Source: Thermoplasmatota archaeon (GTDB taxonomy: Archaea > Thermoplasmatota > JAQUQK01). Taken from it: DNA of 8,861 bases. Under the pieces are notes generated by a model, which worked only from the letters and a program-made list of their open reading frames with translations, was not told where the DNA came from and made no database searches. Made by a program: the position numbers and the translations under genes. Shown piece by piece: positions 1 to 4,760 of the stretch. The stretch is taken from positions 1 through 8,861 of the forward strand of contig JAQUQK010000070.1 in the NCBI GenBank assembly GCA_028716125.1. Direction: 5' to 3'. Numbering within the stretch: position 1 is the first letter of the stretch; the number at the start of each line of letters is the position of its first letter.

Positions 1-16
1 TTAGAGGATGCCATTC

Positions 17-220
17 ATGAAATGTTTTATAAAAATAAAAGAGAGCCGTTGGGTGGAAGGTAGCACTACTGAAATGATACACAAAGATGATATGGGAAGG
101 TTGTTTGTTGGGCCGCCATTAAACAGCACCAATGTAAAAACAATTGTTGTCGAGATTGGCGACGGAAAGCCGAAAGATGGATATCTGCGCATATTGGACG
201 TTGTTGGATACATCTATTAA
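17..220 (+). CDS. Small hypothetical protein (uncertain)
   Basis: This is an open frame of 67 codons from ATG 17, or 70 from ATG 8. An in-frame TAG at positions 2-4 means it is not simply the tail of a longer gene in the same frame. GAGG at 4-7 lies nine bases before ATG 17, a possible ribosome binding site, so I prefer that start. The predicted protein has a basic N-terminus, a Gly-Pro-Pro turn near the middle, and a hydrophobic, beta-prone C-terminal half ending in GYIY. I see no known motif, signal peptide or membrane segment. It converges on the aminotransferase gene. A reverse-strand frame of similar length overlaps it but reads as low-complexity hydrophobic sequence. It could be a real small protein, the remnant of a longer gene, or chance. 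Confidence 0.4.
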   Translation: MKCFIKIKESRWVEGSTTEMIHKDDMGRLFVGPPLNSTNVKTIVVEIGDGKPKDGYLRILDVVGYIY

Positions 221-252
221 AAACATGAATAACGAAAAATGGAAAAAAGATT
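221..252 (-). terminator. T-tract terminator of the aminotransferase gene
   Basis: On the minus strand, directly after the TGA stop, two T-runs follow (T6 at 243-248 and T5 at 235-239). Archaeal RNA polymerase terminates on such T-rich stretches without needing a hairpin. The short gap also separates this gene from the converging small ORF. Confidence 0.55.
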
Positions 253-1488
253 TCACTTCTTCCCTTCTGAACTCCTTTTCATCTCGTCCTTTATTATTTC
301 CGAGAGGCGCTTTATTCCCTCGATGATTTCCTCGTCAGACGAGTACGTGAAGTTGATGCGCATCGAGCGCGTGTCGTCGCCGTCCGGGTAGAATGCGTCC
401 CCGATGACGTATGCGACTTTTTTTTCAATCGAGTGCGCAAACATCCTTCTTGTGTCAGTGCCTTCAGGCAGGGTGACCCATAGGAACATTCCGCCTTTTG
501 GAACCGTCCAGGTGACGCCCTTCGGGAAATTCTTTTGCATTTCCTGAACCATAATGTCGCGCTTGCGCTTGTAGAGTTTTCTGATGCTTTTTATCTGTTC
601 GTCTATGTAGCCGCCGCGCAAGTATTCGTATGCGACGTGCTGGGCGAATACGTTGGTGCAAAGGTCGGTGGACTGCTTGAGCATCACGAAGCGATCCAGG
701 ATTTTCTTTGGCGCGATTATCCAGCCGATTCGGAATCCGGGCGCAAGCACCTTTGAGAAAGTGCCGAGGTAAATTACCCTCCCGCCCTTGTCGAAAGACT
801 TTATCGGCGGAAGCGGCTCGCCCTCGAAGGTTATCTCGCTGTATGGGTCGTCCTCGACTATTATCGTGTCATATTCTTCCGCAACCTTGATGATTTCCTT
901 GCGCTGGGCAAGCGACATTGTCTGGCCTGAGGGATTGTGGCAGCTTGAAACCACGTAGATAAACTTCGGCTTTATTCCAAGCGCCTTTAGCTCCTCAAGC
1001 TTGCTCTTGAGGCCGTCCATGTTGAATCCTTCGTCCGTGACCTGAACCTGGGCGCATTTGCCCCGGTAGGCGTGGAAAGACTGGATTGCGCCAAGATAGC
1101 TTGGGACTCCGGCAACGTAAAAGTCTCCGCAGTCGAGGAAAGTGTATCCGACAAAAGACAATGCCTGTTGGGAGCCGCTTGTTATCATCATGTCGTCCTC
1201 GGTGCACTGAATTCCCTTTTTGCCCATTCGCGCCACAATCTCTTTCCTTAGTTGCGGTAGGCCCTCTGTGGTGCCATATTGGAGCGCGCCGATTATATTG
1301 CCCTTGAAGACGTTGTCTATGCATTTCTTTATGACTTCGATAGGGAACGCCTCGGGGTTTGGCAACCCTCCGCCAAAGGATATCAGGCCGGGGATGTTCC
1401 CCATCTTCAGAAGCTCCCTTATTTCGGACGCCTTCAGGCCTTTCGAGCGCTCTGAGAAAAGTTCGCTGTAGTTTTCCACCATCTGCAC
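253..1488 (-). CDS. PLP-dependent aminotransferase, class I/II (LysN/MocR-like)
   Basis: A 411-residue fold-type I aminotransferase, of the usual length for the 2-aminoadipate/aromatic/branched-chain (LysN, KAT II-like) group. Visible landmarks are the N-terminal substrate loop FGGGLPNPEAFP (about 38-49), the cofactor phosphate-binding SGSQQAL (104-110), HNPSG with Asn185, EDDPY with Asp214 and Tyr216 contacting PLP, and GTFSK with the Schiff-base Lys246. Arg377 in RINF should bind the substrate carboxylate. By family, it moves an amino group from an amino acid to a 2-oxo acid such as 2-oxoglutarate in the cytoplasm. The exact substrate cannot be read from the sequence. The start is ambiguous: GTG at 1488 or ATG at 1482. 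A TATA-like box at 1512-1519 fits an almost leaderless transcript for either. It is divergent from the YjbQ gene and has no operon partner here. Confidence 0.93.
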   Translation of the reverse strand: MQMVENYSELFSERSKGLKASEIRELLKMGNIPGLISFGGGLPNPEAFPIEVIKKCIDNVFKGNIIGALQYGTTEGLPQLRKEIVARMGKKGIQCTEDDMMITSGSQQALSFVGYTFLDCGDFYVAGVPSYLGAIQSFHAYRGKCAQVQVTDEGFNMDGLKSKLEELKALGIKPKFIYVVSSCHNPSGQTMSLAQRKEIIKVAEEYDTIIVEDDPYSEITFEGEPLPPIKSFDKGGRVIYLGTFSKVLAPGFRIGWIIAPKKILDRFVMLKQSTDLCTNVFAQHVAYEYLRGGYIDEQIKSIRKLYKRKRDIMVQEMQKNFPKGVTWTVPKGGMFLWVTLPEGTDTRRMFAHSIEKKVAYVIGDAFYPDGDDTRSMRINFTYSSDEEIIEGIKRLSEIIKDEMKRSSEGKK

Positions 1489-1511
1489 CCGCAGCCTAAA
1501 TCGTATTGCGG

Positions 1512-1519
1512 ATATTAAG
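1512..1519 (-). promoter_or_regulatory. TATA-like box of the aminotransferase gene
   Basis: Minus-strand CTTAATAT is centred about 27 bases before the GTG at 1488, the usual archaeal TATA distance for a leaderless or very short-leader message. Position and composition are the only evidence. Confidence 0.45.
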
Positions 1520-1547
1520 CCTTGGATTTTTCGGCATTTGCCTAACT

Positions 1548-1556
1548 ATTTTATAA
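1548..1556 (+). promoter_or_regulatory. TATA box of the YjbQ-family gene
   Basis: TTTTATAAT is centred about 25 bases upstream of ATG 1578, and no Shine-Dalgarno sequence precedes that ATG. Together these point to a leaderless transcript starting at or next to the start codon. The box faces away from the aminotransferase promoter within a divergent spacer of about 90 bases. Confidence 0.65.
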
Positions 1557-1577
1557 TCCAGATGCGGATTTTCCAAT

Positions 1578-1982
1578 ATGCAGGTCATCGAGTTTCAAAT
1601 ACGCACCAGGCAGCACAACGAAATGATTGACATAACGGCGGAAGTGGAAAGCATTGTGGAAAAGTCTGGCACCGCAAACGGCATTTGCCTCGTATTCTGC
1701 CCGCACACCACTGCAGGACTTACGATAAACGAGAATGCCGACCCTTCGGTAAGGCGCGACATTCTGACGGAACTTTCCAAAATTGTGCCGGAAAACGACC
1801 CGGATTATTCGCATTCGGAAGGCAATTCGGCGGCGCATGTCAAGGCGTCATTGATTAGTTCGAGCGTCCAGATTATAATCGAAAACGGGCGCCTTCTGCT
1901 TGGAACGTGGCAGGGCATCTATTTCTGCGAGTTCGACGGGCCAAGGGAAAGGAAAATACTAATGAAAATAATCGAAGGTTAG
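1578..1982 (+). CDS. YjbQ/UPF0047 family protein (secondary thiamine-phosphate synthase family)
   Basis: A 134-residue protein of standard length for the YjbQ (UPF0047, TIGR00149) family. The signature blocks are intact: CPHTTAGLTINENADP (41-56), the HSEGNSAAHVKASL region with His79 and His87, and LGTWQGIYFCEFDGPR (108-123). Family members are small soluble trimeric beta-proteins with conserved histidines that can bind metal. Some bacterial members show weak thiamine-phosphate synthase activity, but the physiological role is unsettled, so thiamine synthesis is only a family-level label. The segment around residues 92-95 reads ISSS where many relatives have a glycine (LIGSS-like). The start is set by the upstream TATA box and lack of leader. 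It converges on the B3/B4 gene with seven bases between stop codons, and no thiamine gene is nearby. Confidence 0.93.
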   Translation: MQVIEFQIRTRQHNEMIDITAEVESIVEKSGTANGICLVFCPHTTAGLTINENADPSVRRDILTELSKIVPENDPDYSHSEGNSAAHVKASLISSSVQIIIENGRLLLGTWQGIYFCEFDGPRERKILMKIIEG

Positions 1983-1989
1983 GCAGTTT

Positions 1990-2637
1990 TCACTTTTTGC
2001 AGAATTCTCCCACATATTCAGAAACAAATGCTTTTGCTTTTTCCAAAGATTTCAATGCAATTCCCGGCGCCCCGCACATTATGAAAACCGCTTCCCTCGT
2101 GGATTCGGTGATTTTGGTGCTGTCGGAATCTCGGTATGGGTAAACGGCTATTGGTTCAGGTGCGCCTGAGTCTTCAATGACGGGTTCGTTTCCATCCAGC
2201 AAAATTGGCGTTTGCATTCCTATTCCAATGAATTTCTCACCTGGCTTTGCGAAGCGCAGGCGCAAAGTTCCTTTTAACTTTAATGTGTCAAATGCCGCAA
2301 CTGAGATGTGACTTTTCGCGGATGCAAGATTGTATGCGTCCACGACCGTGTTGATGCGCGGAAGTTCCTTGCCCTGCAAAATCCTTCGGATGAGCGCTTC
2401 TGCCGCGGGCCTTGTCTTGGTTGGGTCTATTCCTATGCTCCAGAAGAAGTCGCGGTATGCTCGAAATACTGGCGCATCTTTTACGGTTTCTATGGAATAT
2501 GAGTTGCGGATTTCCGCACAGAGCTGTGCCTTGAATTCTTCTAGCGCAGGGCTGGACTGCAGCGCAATCACTGGCATAGTGGTTTCAATCAATGCAAGAT
2601 CTGGAAATTTATCAATTACGTCTCTTGCTATTTCCAC
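1990..2637 (-). CDS. Stand-alone B3/B4 tRNA-binding domain protein (COG3382-like)
   Basis: A 215-residue soluble protein matching stand-alone B3/B4 domains, related to the B3/B4 region of the phenylalanyl-tRNA synthetase beta chain (PheT). The family pattern is clear: DPTKTRPAAEALIRRI followed by LPRINTVVDAYNLAS (71-106), a GIG turn near 138-140, and YPYRDSDSTKIT (166-177). By analogy with PheT it may bind tRNA or a misacylated aminoacyl-tRNA and act in editing, but this is inferred from the fold and the function of free-standing members is largely unproven. The start is GTG at 2637, supported by GAGAGGT at 2644-2650 six bases upstream. It overlaps the end of the PrsW-like gene by ten bases, so the two are almost certainly co-transcribed and translationally coupled. 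Confidence 0.88.
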   Translation of the reverse strand: MEIARDVIDKFPDLALIETTMPVIALQSSPALEEFKAQLCAEIRNSYSIETVKDAPVFRAYRDFFWSIGIDPTKTRPAAEALIRRILQGKELPRINTVVDAYNLASAKSHISVAAFDTLKLKGTLRLRFAKPGEKFIGIGMQTPILLDGNEPVIEDSGAPEPIAVYPYRDSDSTKITESTREAVFIMCGAPGIALKSLEKAKAFVSEYVGEFCKK

Positions 2638-3353
2638 CAGAATACCTCTCTAAGCACGCTTTTGTTGTCCATTTCGACTATGCGCTTCCTGATATACATT
2701 ATGCAGGCAACTGAAAACGCGATTGCCAAAAACAGAGAGAACAGCGCGCCAAAAATATCAACCGACACTATGAAGTTGTATGCGCCATGCATTCCGACCG
2801 CGACGAGATAATAAGGCAAGGCGCTTGAGAGCGGCCTCCTTTTGAGGATTGCCATGGATATTCCATACCCCGTCATCGCAGTGGCGCTTGCGTGCAAGAG
2901 CATGGAAGCCACCGATCTCACCATCACCGTAGTTGCAAACTGAGCAACGTTCCCGGAAGCGGCGGCATCCCACTCATAAAGAAGATTTTCGGTTGCCGCG
3001 AAGCCAAGCCCGCATATTGCACCGTATATCAGGCCGTCTTCCGGCTCGCTTATTGCCCGGCCGACGTATCTAATGCCGAGCGGCTTTGCGAATTCCTCGG
3101 CGAGAGGCGCAAGAAGCACGGACACGCCAAGCGTAGCGTCCCACGGGAATGCCCTGCTGAACGGGACCTGGAAAAGCATTTCGAGGAAAATAGACACTGC
3201 TATTGCTATTGTTGCCCCCCAGAGAAAAACCGCAAAAATACCGCCCCACGGCTCGCGGTTGTATTTTTCGGTGTTCCTTATCCATACGACGTAGGCAACC
3301 GCCGGTAAGAATGCAATTAAGGCAAGAATCACAATGCCAAGATTTCCAAGCAT
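2628..3353 (-). CDS. PrsW-like intramembrane glutamic protease
   Basis: A 241-residue polytopic membrane protein with about seven or eight hydrophobic segments, of typical PrsW length. The hallmark motifs are present in order: a YNREP motif after the first membrane helix (31-35), EEFAK with Glu86, Glu87 and Lys90, GFAATEN with Glu122 and Asn123, a helix with His154, and GMHGAYNF with His189 and Asn193. In the CPBP/PrsW superfamily these Glu and His residues form the catalytic site within the membrane. Bacillus PrsW cleaves an anti-sigma factor, a substrate type absent from archaea, so the target here is unknown. The short C-terminal tail is basic and probably cytosolic. ATG 3353 has no Shine-Dalgarno but has a TATA-like box about 25 bases upstream, so the message is probably leaderless. 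Confidence 0.9.
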   Translation of the reverse strand: MLGNLGIVILALIAFLPAVAYVVWIRNTEKYNREPWGGIFAVFLWGATIAIAVSIFLEMLFQVPFSRAFPWDATLGVSVLLAPLAEEFAKPLGIRYVGRAISEPEDGLIYGAICGLGFAATENLLYEWDAAASGNVAQFATTVMVRSVASMLLHASATAMTGYGISMAILKRRPLSSALPYYLVAVGMHGAYNFIVSVDIFGALFSLFLAIAFSVACIMYIRKRIVEMDNKSVLREVFWWK

Positions 3354-3374
3354 GAAGTGTAATTTGAAGTGCGC

Positions 3375-3382
3375 TTTAATTG
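3375..3382 (-). promoter_or_regulatory. TATA-like box of the PrsW-B3/B4 unit
   Basis: Minus-strand AATTAAAG lies about 25 bases before ATG 3353, fitting an archaeal leaderless promoter. It sits just beyond the T6 run at 3392-3397, which would end transcription arriving from upstream. Confidence 0.45.
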
Positions 3383-3391
3383 GTTGCGCCT

Positions 3392-3397
3392 AAAAAA
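3392..3397 (-). terminator. T6 terminator of the structured region
   Basis: Minus-strand TTTTTT comes eleven bases after a nine-pair stem, preceded by ACAAACAAACCC. This is a plausible archaeal termination site for the structured RNA, the regulator gene, or both. Confidence 0.5.
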
Positions 3398-3535
3398 GGG
3401 TTTGTTTGTGGAGACACCCACCTCTCTTGCCACCGATGTCTCCACGGGGTTTGGTTTGTCGAGTTTCTGGCTGTCAGGGGTCCAAGACGTTTTTGACGCC
3501 TTCCACCTCCCCCAATGCCTGGCTCGCAAGCCACG
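3398..3535 (-). ncRNA. Candidate structured non-coding RNA, family unknown
   Basis: I find no convincing protein here, but three minus-strand hairpins occur in a row: TGGCT/AGCCA around a TGCG loop (3520-3533), AAGGCG/CGUCUU around an A-rich loop (about 3484-3502), and a perfect nine-pair stem GTGGAGACA/TGTCTCCAC (3408-3416 with 3437-3445) around a purine-rich 20-base loop. The middle stem pairs fully, with one G-U, only in the minus-strand RNA; on the plus strand that pair becomes A-C, which favours minus-strand transcription. A palindromic TATA-like TTTTTAAAAA at 3546-3555 lies upstream and a T6 run follows. The ACAAACA after the last stem resembles the ACA end of H/ACA guides, but I could not show a guide pocket or kink-turn. 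Alternatives are a 3' UTR of the regulator gene or a small repeat element. Confidence 0.4.
3408..3445. repeat. Perfect nine-base inverted repeat
   Basis: GTGGAGACA at 3408-3416 is matched exactly by TGTCTCCAC at 3437-3445, with a 20-base loop between. It is the strongest stem in the gene-free stretch between the PrsW-like gene and the winged-helix gene. Confidence 0.85.
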
Positions 3536-3542
3536 AATGCTT

Positions 3543-3959
3543 CTACTTTTTAAAAAGAAATGGTGCAGGTGCATCATTACCTGCATTATGTGCGCTGCCC
3601 GAGCCAGACATGCTTCCTGAGAAGTATAGCTTCGGGCGCTCGTTCTTGAGCAATTTCAGAACGCCGAGGCCGGATTCGGTTATTTTGTAGCCCCTGATCC
3701 TGCTGTCGCCTTCAATCTTCACTTCGCCGACCAGGCCAAGAGACAGCAAAGAGACGGATTCCACAAACCGATTCTGCATTCCGCGGATTGCGCCAACGAC
3801 CGAGTTTCTTGCCATTCCCGTTTCCCTGGCTATATCGGCAACAGAGAATATTTCGCCAGATTCCATCGCGGAAAGCACTACGGCCCTCGACTTGCTTCTG
3901 CAAAGCATCCTTTTTATGAAAAACCAGTTTGGCGGCGGGCGTATTGCTCGGTTTGACAT
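3543..3959 (-). CDS. Small winged-helix DNA-binding protein
   Basis: A 138-residue protein with an archaeal winged-helix domain at roughly 22-105. Helix one is SRAVVLSAMESG, a classic helix-turn-helix follows (SVADIARETGMARNSVVGAIRGM, 39-61), then a wing with IRGYKITESGLGVLKLL (88-104). It probably binds DNA as a transcription regulator; target and ligand are unknown. The last 25 residues (SGSMSGSGSAHNAGND and a PAPF tail) are a flexible low-complexity extension unlike the folded part. ATG 3959 is preceded by AGGTG at 3965-3969 with a five-base spacer, so unlike several neighbours this gene has a leader. It begins 31 bases after the SRP RNA 3' end, and I see no good TATA box of its own, so expression may depend on readthrough from the RNA cluster or on an unrecognised promoter. 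Confidence 0.75.
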   Translation of the reverse strand: MSNRAIRPPPNWFFIKRMLCRSKSRAVVLSAMESGEIFSVADIARETGMARNSVVGAIRGMQNRFVESVSLLSLGLVGEVKIEGDSRIRGYKITESGLGVLKLLKNERPKLYFSGSMSGSGSAHNAGNDAPAPFLFKK

Positions 3960-3978
3960 TCAGGCACCTGTCTATTAG

Positions 3979-3984
3979 AAAAAA
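3979..3984 (-). terminator. T6 terminator of the SRP RNA
   Basis: Minus-strand TTTTTT lies six bases beyond the last paired base of SRP helix 1, the expected place for archaeal T-tract termination of this RNA. Confidence 0.7.
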
Positions 3985-3990
3985 GAGTTT

Positions 3991-4316
3991 GACGGACAAA
4001 GGCATCCCGGAATCGAGGCCTGTACCGTGCACCGATTTCCCTGATCCTTTCTCGACCCCGTTAATCCTCCAAGCGTCGCAGTATACGATAGGGTTGCTCG
4101 CTTCCGCGCCTGGCCCGGTGCTCGTAACAAAGGCACGGGATACGGCCCTCCGGCCGCCCCCAATGCCAACTTCAACCCAGGAGGACGAGATCTCATAGTA
4201 CGAACCAGGATCGATGCACGGCCAGTGCACCTTTCCCGGGCTTTCGGCCCCGGCGTAAAGAGGATTTCCGGTTGCAGGGGACCCCTATCCCCCCGGCCTA
4301 GCCCTCGCCTTGCGTC
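3991..4316 (-). ncRNA. Signal recognition particle RNA (archaeal 7S RNA)
   Basis: This is the RNA scaffold of the signal recognition particle, binding SRP19 and SRP54 to target secretory and membrane proteins. The Alu domain reads GGGCTAGGCCGGGGGG, then GTCCCCTGCAACCGGAAA, then GCCGGGGCCGAAAGCCCGGG, all characteristic of archaeal 7S RNA. The SRP54 site, helix 8, is clear near 4094-4120: GGGCCAGGCGC, a GGAA tetraloop, then GCGAGCAACC (GCAGCC in many relatives). The 5' end GACGCAAGGC (4307-4316) pairs with the 3' end GCCTTTG plus CGTC (3991-4003) to form archaeal helix 1, which sets the ends. At about 326 nt it is slightly longer than many archaeal examples. A T6 tract follows. No good TATA box sits about 26 bases upstream of the 5' end, so it may be processed from a longer transcript. 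Confidence 0.95.
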
Positions 4317-4351
4317 CTTTTGGATTTGCTGTTTTTCTGTCTTTCCTTTTT

Positions 4352-4388
4352 CTCGGTTACCGAATTTTGCGAGGCAAAATTCCCCGAG
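4352..4388. repeat. Stem-loop 1: nine-base dyad with outer CTCGG/CCGAG
   Basis: GAATTTTGC (4362-4370) and GCAAAATTC (4374-4382) are a perfect inverted repeat around GAG, flanked by CTCGG (4352-4356) and CCGAG (4384-4388). It could fold as RNA, or serve as a 21-base DNA dyad operator upstream of the SRP RNA. Nothing in the sequence decides between these. Confidence 0.7.
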
Positions 4389-4398
4389 TGTCTAAAGT

Positions 4399-4413
4399 CA
4401 TGCGAATAGCATG
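4399..4413. repeat. Stem-loop 2: CATGC/GCATG hairpin
   Basis: A perfect five-pair stem with a five-base loop lies between the other two stem-loops of the tRNA-SRP spacer. Weak by itself, it matters as part of the series. Confidence 0.5.
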
Positions 4414-4420
4414 TCGTTAG

Positions 4421-4490
4421 TAAAGCGCAAATTGGATAATTGTTCGCCCTTGTCTTGTGTATTGGCGAACTTAAATCCAATTTCGCTTTA
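4421..4490 (-). ncRNA. Stem-loop 3: long hairpin after tRNA-Ala, unknown
   Basis: TAAAGCG-C-AAATTGGAT (4421-4437) pairs with ATCCAATTTCGCTTTA (4475-4490), 16 pairs with one bulged base. Above a symmetric four-by-four internal loop (AATT against TTAA) a second stem, GTTCGCC (4442-4448) with GGCGAAC (4464-4470), closes a 15-base loop. The whole 70-base element starts four bases after the tRNA 3' end. It may be a small RNA, a processing element between tRNA and SRP RNA, or a miniature inverted-repeat element. I recognise no family, and the strand is assumed from the flanking genes. Confidence 0.45.
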
Positions 4491-4508
4491 AGTATGGACC
4501 GATCGGGA

Positions 4509-4585
4509 ATTTCAGGGCTAGGCTTGACATGGAGGAGGTGATGCCCAGAACAAGCCAGAGTAAAAAATGATTCTCTTCTCACCCT
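4509..4585 (-). other. Non-canonical 77-nt tRNA intron in the T-loop (59/60)
   Basis: The splice site forms an exact BHB. The T-stem TCGGG/CCCGA is the outer helix, TTCA (4588-4591) pairs with TGAA (4511-4514) as the four-pair central helix, and GGGT (4581-4584) pairs with GCCC (4515-4518) as the inner helix. The three-base bulges are AAA (4585-4587) and ATT (4508-4510). Cutting after the second base of each bulge removes 4509-4585 and restores the seven-base T-loop TTCAAAT. Inside, GGCTTG (4551-4556) pairs with CAAGCC (4521-4526). The loop between contains ATCACCTCCT (4533-4542), identical to the anti-Shine-Dalgarno end of 16S rRNA. Confidence 0.9.
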
Positions 4586-4607
4586 TTTGAACCCGAGGCC
4601 TCCCGCA

Positions 4608-4643
4608 CTATGGATTCGCTTGCGTACCTCATACGCCGCGATT
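4608..4643 (-). other. Canonical 36-nt tRNA intron in the anticodon loop (37/38)
   Basis: Removing 4608-4643 leaves the seven-base loop TTGGCAT. The BHB is slightly relaxed: TGG (4646-4648) pairs with CCA (4611-4613) plus a U-U mismatch in the central helix, with three-base bulges CAA and AGT. Within the intron, AT-CGC pairs with GCG-A-AT, and GCGTA (4632-4636) pairs with TACGC (4622-4626) around TGAGG. Confidence 0.9.
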
Positions 4644-4704
4644 TGCCAAGCGGGTGATCTACCGCTGATCTATCGGCCCATCAACCCCGTAATCAAGAGT
4701 TCCG

Positions 4705-4710
4705 TTTAAA
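4705..4710 (-). promoter_or_regulatory. TATA box of tRNA-Ala
   Basis: TTTAAA inside the palindrome CGTTTAAACG is centred about 28 bases upstream of the tRNA 5' end, the right spacing for transcription starting at or just before the mature tRNA. It may drive the whole tRNA-SRP cluster. Confidence 0.6.
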
Positions 4711-4732
4711 CGTTTGCGATTGTTTGCACAAG

Positions 4733-4760
4733 AGAAAATATAAACAGCGGGCGGCAAAAA
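4733..4760 (-). terminator. T-rich terminator after purF
   Basis: T5 (4756-4760) directly follows the purF TGA, and TTTATATTTT (4735-4744) follows a GC-rich gap. This fits operon-end termination. The second tract could also act as a weak TATA element, but it is about 60 bases from the tRNA. Confidence 0.5.

Larger units (their letters stand above)
4495..4679 (-). tRNA. tRNA-Ala (anticodon GGC) with two introns
   Basis: A split-looking but complete tRNA gene of 185 bases that gives a 72-nt mature tRNA. The acceptor GGGCCGA (4673-4679) pairs with TCGGTCC (4496-4502), including G3:U70, the alanine identity pair, with discriminator A at 4495 and no encoded CCA. The D arm is GATC-AGCGGTA-GATC. 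The anticodon stem CCCGC/GCGGG closes the mature loop TTGGCAT with anticodon GGC. The variable region is AGGCC, and the T-arm after splicing is TCGGG-TTCAAAT-CCCGA. Two introns, at 37/38 and 59/60, have BHB splice structures recognised by archaeal tRNA endonuclease. The D-loop and variable loop match known archaeal alanine tRNAs. A simple tRNA scan that allows only the anticodon-loop intron would miss or mis-end this gene. Confidence 0.95.

Noticed and set aside
3398..3535. Possible tRNA, 5S rRNA or RNase P RNA
   Set aside because: No T-loop (GGTTCRA-type), no D-arm pattern, no 5S core and no RNase P conserved regions were found on either strand.
3329..3620. Overlapping open frames on both strands (about 83-85 residues) in the regulator-PrsW spacer
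   Set aside because: They overlap real genes at both ends, lack conserved motifs and coincide with the hairpin-rich stretch; a structured RNA is a better explanation.
3712..4230. 172-residue minus-strand open frame
   Set aside because: It runs through the SRP RNA and then overlaps the winged-helix gene in another frame; the RNA explains the open reading.
4529..4570. Plus-strand mini-ORF of 13 codons with a perfect AGGAGGTGAT
   Set aside because: It lies wholly inside the tRNA intron on the opposite strand. The Shine-Dalgarno match is the complement of the anti-SD-like loop, reported as a finding instead.
4298..4582. 94-residue minus-strand open frame
   Set aside because: It crosses the T-loop intron, the tRNA 3' end, the stem-loop spacer and the SRP 5' end; it shows no protein-like motif.
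4512..4584. Box C/D guide RNA within the T-loop intron (GTGAGAA as box C, CTGA as box D)
   Set aside because: The box C match is poor (two mismatches to RTGATGA) and the CTGA is part of the splice-site helix; no internal D'/C' pair was seen.
4581..4679. Ordinary single-intron tRNA ending soon after TTCAAAAGGG
   Set aside because: With only the anticodon-loop intron removed, neither the T-stem nor the acceptor stem can close. Only the second, T-loop intron restores both.
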